Shown here: in pieces, positions 36,547 to 41,135 of the stretch
Layout of the letters: the number at the start of each line of letters is the position of its first letter
Position numbering within the stretch: the first letter of the stretch is position 1
Assembly: GCA_003331875.1 (NCBI GenBank)
Contig: QOQA01000012.1
Span: 1 to 41,135 of the forward strand
From: Cryomorphaceae bacterium
GTDB lineage: Bacteria; Bacteroidota; Bacteroidia; Flavobacteriales; Flavobacteriaceae
Length of the DNA: 41,135 nt
Direction of reading: 5' to 3'
The notes under the pieces: model-generated
The model's input: the letters and a program-made list of their open reading frames with translations, nothing else
Told to the model about the DNA's origin: nothing
Database searches by the model: none
Made by a program: the position numbers and the translations under genes

Positions 36547-38739
36547 ATGAACCTAAAGTCAGATCTTTCAAACTTATTACAACAGCACTTTGGTTTTACC
36601 AGTTTCAGAGAAAAACAGTATGATATAATTGAGTCTCTTGTTTCAGGCAATGATACAGTGGTTATAATGCCAACAGGTGGTGGAAAATCACTTTGTTATC
36701 AAATTTCAGCTTTATACATGAAAGGAATTGCAATTATTATTTCCCCACTTATCGCATTGATGAAAAATCAGGTGGATGTTTTGAATGCTTTATTCGAAAA
36801 AAAAAATATTGCAAGCGTATATAACTCATCACTATCACAAACAGAAAAAAAATATGTGAGAGAAAATATAATTAATGGTACAACAAAGTTGGTTTATATT
36901 TCTCCTGAGTCTTTTGCCAAAGAAAGTAATATGAGATTTTTTAAAGATCAAACTGTTTCATTTGTTGCAATTGATGAAGCTCATTGTATTTCAGAGTGGG
37001 GACATGATTTTCGACCTGATTACAGAAACATTTCGGATACATGTAATAAAATAAATCCTGGGCTTAAAAAGATTGCATTGACTGCAACTGCAACTCCTAA
37101 AGTTAGAGATGACATTCTAAAAAATCTAAATTTAAAAAATCATAAATTATTTCAATCATCTTTTAATAGACCAAATTTATTTTATGAGATAAGAAAAAAA
37201 GATAGTAGTATTGACAAGCAAATCATTTCATTTATTAAATCTAATAATTCAAAGTCTGGTATTATATACTGTATGTCTCGAAAAAAAGTAGATGAATTAT
37301 CTAAACTGCTTCAAATTAATGACATTAAGGCTCTTCCTTACCATGCTGGTTTGGAACCGAAAGTTAGGTCATCCAATCAGGATCAATTCCTTATGCAAGA
37401 TAGTGATGTAATAGTTGCTACAATTGCTTTTGGAATGGGTATTGATAAACCAGACATCAGGTATGTCATACATTATGATATTTCTAAATCGATAGAATCC
37501 TACTACCAGGAAACTGGAAGAGCGGGAAGAGATGGTGGAGAAGGACGTTGCATAGCTTTTTACTCCTACAGTGACATAGAAAAGTTAGAAAAGTTTTTAG
37601 CTTCAAAATCCATCTCAGAAAAAGAACAGGGTTTATCTTTATTAGAAGATGTTGCTGCATACTGTGAAACATCGATGTCGAGGAGGAAATACTTGCTTAA
37701 TTATTTTGGAGAAGATTACGATGAAATTAGTGGTGCTGGTAGTGAAATGGATGACAATTCGGTTGATGTTAAAGAAAAAAAGGATATTAAATTTGAAATT
37801 TTAAAGGTTTTGAGTACTATTAAAGAATTAAAAGAGAATTATAAACAAAAAGATATTTCAAGTTTTATTACAGGATCTGAGACGGCTTTAATCAGGTCTC
37901 ATAATTTGATTGATAATAAATTTTATGGGTTTGGAATTAATGAAGGGATTATCTTTTGGAAATCTGTTCTCAGAAAAATGATTGTGGAAAAGCTTTTGTT
38001 TAAAAATATTGAGACTTACGGTGTTCTCAAAATTTCAGATATTGGACAAGAGTTTTTAATAAAACCACACACAATTATGATGTCTACCGATCACGATTAC
38101 TCTGTTGAGTATACTAAAGAAACAAATAAGTCTGAAAATACATTGATTGCTGACAATGAGCTCCTTAACATACTTAAAAATGAAAGAATTTCTATGTCTA
38201 AAAAATATAATTTACCCCCATTTGCAATTTTTCAGGATTCTTCAATTGAAGAAATGTGTTTTAAATATCCAACATCAATTGAGCAACTTTCTACAATTAA
38301 CGGAGTTGGTGAGGGTAAAGCAAAAAAATTCGGAGAAACGTTTATGGTTTTGATAAGTAATTATATAAAAAAAAATAAAATAGAGGGTATTCATGATAAT
38401 GTAATTAAATCAACTGGTTCAAATTCGCTTACCAAACTTTTTATTATTCAATCCGTTGACAAAAAACTTTCAATTCATGAAATTGCTAATTCAAAGAAAA
38501 TTTCATATACAGAAGTTCTGAGTGAGTTAGAAACAATTATATTCTCAGGAACTAAATTAGATTTAACATATTTAATTAATGAAATTTTTGATCATGACTC
38601 TATAGATGAATTAAGTGAATTTTTTTCTGATTTAAAGCATGACTCACTTGATGAAGTTGTTAATGAATTTTCAGATGATTACGAAACTGACGACTTAGCT
38701 TTATTTAGATTATATTTTTATTCAAAACATGCATCATGA
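36547..38739 (+). CDS. recQ: ATP-dependent DNA helicase RecQ, zinc-less RQC form
   Basis: 730 residues. Helicase motifs: TGGGKSLCYQ (43-52, Walker A), DEAHCISEWGHDFRP (143-157, motif II with the aromatic-rich loop), TATATP, ATIAFGMGIDKPD and QETGRAGRDG. The RQC zinc region reads ETSMSRRKYLLNYFGED then ISGAGSEMDDN (375-404), where all four zinc cysteines of E. coli RecQ are replaced. An HRDC domain (about 545-615) and a C-terminal helix-turn-helix-like region (about 625-730) follow. It unwinds recombination and replication intermediates. The 3' end overlaps the convergent thioredoxin-like gene by six bases. Confidence 0.94.
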   Translation: MNLKSDLSNLLQQHFGFTSFREKQYDIIESLVSGNDTVVIMPTGGGKSLCYQISALYMKGIAIIISPLIALMKNQVDVLNALFEKKNIASVYNSSLSQTEKKYVRENIINGTTKLVYISPESFAKESNMRFFKDQTVSFVAIDEAHCISEWGHDFRPDYRNISDTCNKINPGLKKIALTATATPKVRDDILKNLNLKNHKLFQSSFNRPNLFYEIRKKDSSIDKQIISFIKSNNSKSGIIYCMSRKKVDELSKLLQINDIKALPYHAGLEPKVRSSNQDQFLMQDSDVIVATIAFGMGIDKPDIRYVIHYDISKSIESYYQETGRAGRDGGEGRCIAFYSYSDIEKLEKFLASKSISEKEQGLSLLEDVAAYCETSMSRRKYLLNYFGEDYDEISGAGSEMDDNSVDVKEKKDIKFEILKVLSTIKELKENYKQKDISSFITGSETALIRSHNLIDNKFYGFGINEGIIFWKSVLRKMIVEKLLFKNIETYGVLKISDIGQEFLIKPHTIMMSTDHDYSVEYTKETNKSENTLIADNELLNILKNERISMSKKYNLPPFAIFQDSSIEEMCFKYPTSIEQLSTINGVGEGKAKKFGETFMVLISNYIKKNKIEGIHDNVIKSTGSNSLTKLFIIQSVDKKLSIHEIANSKKISYTEVLSELETIIFSGTKLDLTYLINEIFDHDSIDELSEFFSDLKHDSLDEVVNEFSDDYETDDLALFRLYFYSKHAS

Positions 38740-39291
38740 GTTTTTCCATTTAATATTGCATCCTATACTTGGTTTTTGAATTGATATATTTTTTATGTTT
38801 TTAAGCATACAGTCAATCGCATTTCTTAGGTCACTTCCAGTAATTTCTAATTCATTACCAGGTCTAGAGTCATCTAATTGACCCCTGTATACTAATTTTT
38901 TTTCTTTATTATATAAGAAGAAATCTGGTGTACATGCTGCATCAAATAATCTAGCCACATTTTGAGATTCATCATATAAATAAGGAAAAATAAATTTTTT
39001 ATTTGAAGCTAATTTTTTCATCATCTCTGGGGAATCTTGGGGGTAATTATCAACGTCATTACTGCTTACTGCAACTACATTAATTTTGCCTTCGTAAAAT
39101 TTTGAAATTGAATTTATTTCGTCAAGGATATGAACTACAAAAGGACAATGATTACAAATAAACATTACCAGTGTTCCCAGCTTTAAATTTAATATTTTGT
39201 TATTGAATAATTGGTTATCAATGGTGTTAATTAGCTCAAAATCAGGAAGATCTGATCCTAACTCAATCATGTTGGATGGTGTTCTAGCCAT
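38734..39291 (-). CDS. Thioredoxin-like redoxin protein
   Basis: 185 residues with an AhpC/TSA-like thioredoxin fold. The motif FICNHCPFV gives Cys46 and Cys49 (CNHC), followed by VAVSSNDVDNYPQDS and the cis-proline segment ACTPDFFLY. The C-terminal SIGCNIKWK is typical of a family of cytoplasmic redoxins found widely in Bacteroidota. There is no signal peptide. The target is unknown; with PrxQ and MsrA also in this window it adds to thiol redox capacity. Confidence 0.85.
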   Translation of the reverse strand: MARTPSNMIELGSDLPDFELINTIDNQLFNNKILNLKLGTLVMFICNHCPFVVHILDEINSISKFYEGKINVVAVSSNDVDNYPQDSPEMMKKLASNKKFIFPYLYDESQNVARLFDAACTPDFFLYNKEKKLVYRGQLDDSRPGNELEITGSDLRNAIDCMLKNIKNISIQKPSIGCNIKWKNS

Positions 39292-39359
39292 TTTTAAAAT
39301 TTTAAGTTTAAGCCGAAATTCTGGTATTCGGAAAGTTAATAATTGATTTTTATGAAAAT

Positions 39360-39746
39360 TTAAATATCTTCAAACTCTACTTCATTACTTTTTTTATCAC
39401 CTTCCTCTTTAGATGTATTTTCTATATCTTTATTTTCCTCAGATTTTGATTTAAAATCCTTATCATGTATCTCACTTATGACCTCATCGCCTTTTTCATC
39501 AATAATGAATTTCGTCATCTCAGCTAGAACATTTGAAAAATTTTCAAAGTCTTCCTTGTAAAGATATATTTTATGTTTTTTGAAGTAGAATGTTCCATCA
39601 TCGTTGGTAAATTTTTTACTTTCTGAAATTGTTAGGTAATAGTCTCCTGCCTTAGTTGATCTTACATCAAAAAAATATGTCCTTCTTCCAGCCCTAACAA
39701 CCTTAGAAAATATATCTTCATTTAGATGCTGTTTACTTTCTTCCAT
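39360..39746 (-). CDS. DUF3276/PUR-alpha-like nucleic acid-binding protein
   Basis: 128 residues. The folded part (about 8-85) has IFSKVVRAGRRTYFFDVRST, YYLTISESKK and HKIYLYKEDFENF, matching the Bacteroidota PUR-alpha repeat family, which binds single-stranded DNA or RNA. The C-terminal 40 residues are low-complexity, acidic and lysine-rich, probably disordered. Intergenic gaps of 50 and 68 bases on either side suggest its own transcript. The region 39292-39359 downstream contains a weak 5-bp hairpin. Confidence 0.88.
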   Translation of the reverse strand: MEESKQHLNEDIFSKVVRAGRRTYFFDVRSTKAGDYYLTISESKKFTNDDGTFYFKKHKIYLYKEDFENFSNVLAEMTKFIIDEKGDEVISEIHDKDFKSKSEENKDIENTSKEEGDKKSNEVEFEDI

Positions 39747-39796
39747 TTTTAATTATTTCTACCAAAAATGGTTAAAAAAGTAAAATCAACAAAATC

Positions 39797-41135
39797 TTAA
39801 TGGGTTTTTTTATTCTGTTTAAAATTTATTTGATAATAATAACCTTTAGTATTTTTTATTAATTCATCGTGAGTACCAGTCTCAATAATTTTAGAATCGT
39901 TCATGACTATTATTTTGTCACAATTTTTTAGGGTGGATGTTCTTTGACTGATAATTATTTTGGATATATTTTCTAATTGATTTTGAAGATTATTTGAAAT
40001 TTCCTTTTCAGTTTTAACATCTACAGCTGATAAACAATCATCTAACAGTAAAATTTTAGGTTTTTTTATTAGTGCACGAGCTAAAGCAATCCTTTGTTTT
40101 TGACCCCCTGATAAATTTATTCCTCTTTCCCCTAAAATAGAATCATATTTCATTGGAAATTTCTCAATTTCGTTATCTATACATGAAATTTTCGCATATT
40201 TCTTTATTTCAACATTATTTGCATTATTATTTCCAAATCGTATGTTGTTTTTTATTGTGTCGCTAAAGAGAAAAGTTGTTTGAGGAACATAAGAAATGTA
40301 ATCTCTTATGTTTTTTTTGTTGTGACTTTTCAAGTCAATACTATCAATTAAAACTTTACCAGATTGAGGATCATAATTCCTAACAATTAGTTCAAGTAGT
40401 GTTGACTTACCGCAGCCAACAGGTCCTATTACACCCAAAGATTTACCCATTTCAAGGTTAAAACTAATATTAGATAGTGCTTTTATATTAGTTTCAACAT
40501 ACATAAAATTGACATTGTCAAATTCTAAATCACCTTTAATTTTTTTCAGTTCTGAGTTTCTGTTAATAATATTAATTTTTTCTTTTAAAAACTGATTAAT
40601 TCTAGCTTGACTAGCCTCCGCTTGTTGTACAATTGAGGTTACCCAACCAACTGTAGCTACTGGCCATGTAAGCATATTAACGTAAATTATAAATTCAGCT
40701 AGTATCCCCAATTCAATTTTACCACTGATAAATTGATTACCACCAATATAAATAACTAAAATATTACTCATTCCAATCAATAAAACCATCATGGGTAAAA
40801 ACCAGGCTTGAAACTTTGCTAAATCAACATGTCTTGTTTGAGTCTCAAATGATATATCCTCGATATGTTTATTTAACTCATTTTCTATAGTGTAGGATTT
40901 AATAATTGAAATTCCGCTAAAAGATTCCTGAGCCATCGTAGTTAGTTTTGAAAGTGATTCTTGAACCCTGAGGCTTTTTATATTAATTTTTTTACTGAGT
41001 TTATATATAATAATTGAGAGAAAGGGTAATGGAGTAATGGTGTACAGTGTTAATTTGACATCAATGCTGAGCATATATGAAATTATTATAATAAAAAGTG
41101 TAATTGTATTTATTGAATACATCAAGGCAGGACCA
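39797..41135 (-). CDS. ABC exporter half (membrane plus ATPase domains), 5'-truncated by window end
   Basis: The frame stays open to base 41135 (codons for G-P-A precede the TTG at 41125), so the N-terminal part lies outside. About 446 residues are visible: membrane helices and the coupling region (about 1-175), then an ATPase domain with Walker A GPVGCGKST, signature LSGGQKQRIALARAL, Walker B ILLLDDCLSAVD and switch region IIISQRTSTL. The catalytic glutamate after Walker B is Asp and the switch histidine is Gln, the pattern of the degenerate half of heterodimeric exporters such as TM287/288. Transported substrate unknown. Confidence 0.9.
   Translation of the reverse strand, partial: GPALMYSINTITLFIIIISYMLSIDVKLTLYTITPLPFLSIIIYKLSKKINIKSLRVQESLSKLTTMAQESFSGISIIKSYTIENELNKHIEDISFETQTRHVDLAKFQAWFLPMMVLLIGMSNILVIYIGGNQFISGKIELGILAEFIIYVNMLTWPVATVGWVTSIVQQAEASQARINQFLKEKINIINRNSELKKIKGDLEFDNVNFMYVETNIKALSNISFNLEMGKSLGVIGPVGCGKSTLLELIVRNYDPQSGKVLIDSIDLKSHNKKNIRDYISYVPQTTFLFSDTIKNNIRFGNNNANNVEIKKYAKISCIDNEIEKFPMKYDSILGERGINLSGGQKQRIALARALIKKPKILLLDDCLSAVDVKTEKEISNNLQNQLENISKIIISQRTSTLKNCDKIIVMNDSKIIETGTHDELIKNTKGYYYQINFKQNKKTH

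Noticed and set aside
39313-39331. Hairpin CCGAA-N9-TTCGG between the DUF3276 and thioredoxin-like genes
   Set aside because: Only 5 bp of stem and no U tract, so it is too weak to call a terminator.
1-41135. Search for CRISPR arrays, tRNA or rRNA genes, transposases, integrases or phage genes
   Set aside because: I found no spaced direct repeats, no cloverleaf-like sequence and no mobile-element protein; all long frames belong to ordinary chromosomal families.

Overview
The window looks like chromosome from a streamlined, very AT-rich member of the Bacteroidota, most likely a marine Flavobacteriia. The evidence is a SusC/SusD pair, a BshA bacillithiol enzyme, Bacteroidota-type families (DUF3276/PUR-alpha, TIGR02757/DUF2400, DUF5916, DUF6787), no clear Shine-Dalgarno sequences ahead of most starts, and a few TAnnTTTG-type -7 promoter boxes. 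Coding density is extreme. The longest gap is 220 bases (13353-13572), so no stretch over 300 bases lacks a gene. All seven convergent gene pairs overlap or sit 1 base apart at their 3' ends. I see no tRNA, rRNA, insertion sequence, phage gene or CRISPR array.

Layout. 1-6707 (+) is one tight six-gene run: a membrane Fe-S protein (cut by the window start), a HAD phosphatase-like protein, a CCG-type Fe-S oxidoreductase, a conserved unknown, a GH3/beta-lactamase-fold fusion and BshA. 6709-13352 (-) holds an Ntn-hydrolase acylase behind a SusC/SusD outer-membrane uptake pair, with a strong hairpin between them. 13573-14620 (+) is a DUF488-like protein plus a secreted NUC1 nuclease. 14607-18637 is a series of alternating single genes: a cysteine-free endonuclease III, a PrxQ peroxiredoxin, a 478-residue conserved unknown, an MBL-fold hydrolase and a small esterase.

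18005-23773 (-) is a five-gene run, read DUF5916 barrel, LolD-like ATPase, TIGR02757, dihydroorotase-like protein, esterase. MsrA follows at 23833. 24335-27749 (-) carries a LuxC-type acyl-CoA reductase, SerC, SerA and a small membrane protein, divergent from a dicluster ferredoxin and YchF (+). ParE and ParC follow (29339-33753). 33750-36462 (-) is an envelope operon of KpsF/KdsD, TatC, LptB and a DUF2007-like protein, divergent from RecQ (36547-38739). The right end (-) has a thioredoxin-like protein, a DUF3276 protein and the C-terminal part of an ABC exporter cut by the window edge.

Most of this is conserved housekeeping, and I do not see a clear new defence or mobile system. The most notable signal is repeated loss of metal-binding residues in otherwise intact enzymes: endonuclease III has no cysteine at all, RecQ has lost its RQC zinc cysteines, and the dihydroorotase homologue lacks its metal histidines. 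The ABC half-exporter at the right edge also has a degenerate ATP site (E to D, and H to Q). Other points of interest are an apparently orphan SusCD locus next to an acylase, and several conserved unknown genes embedded in functional operons.
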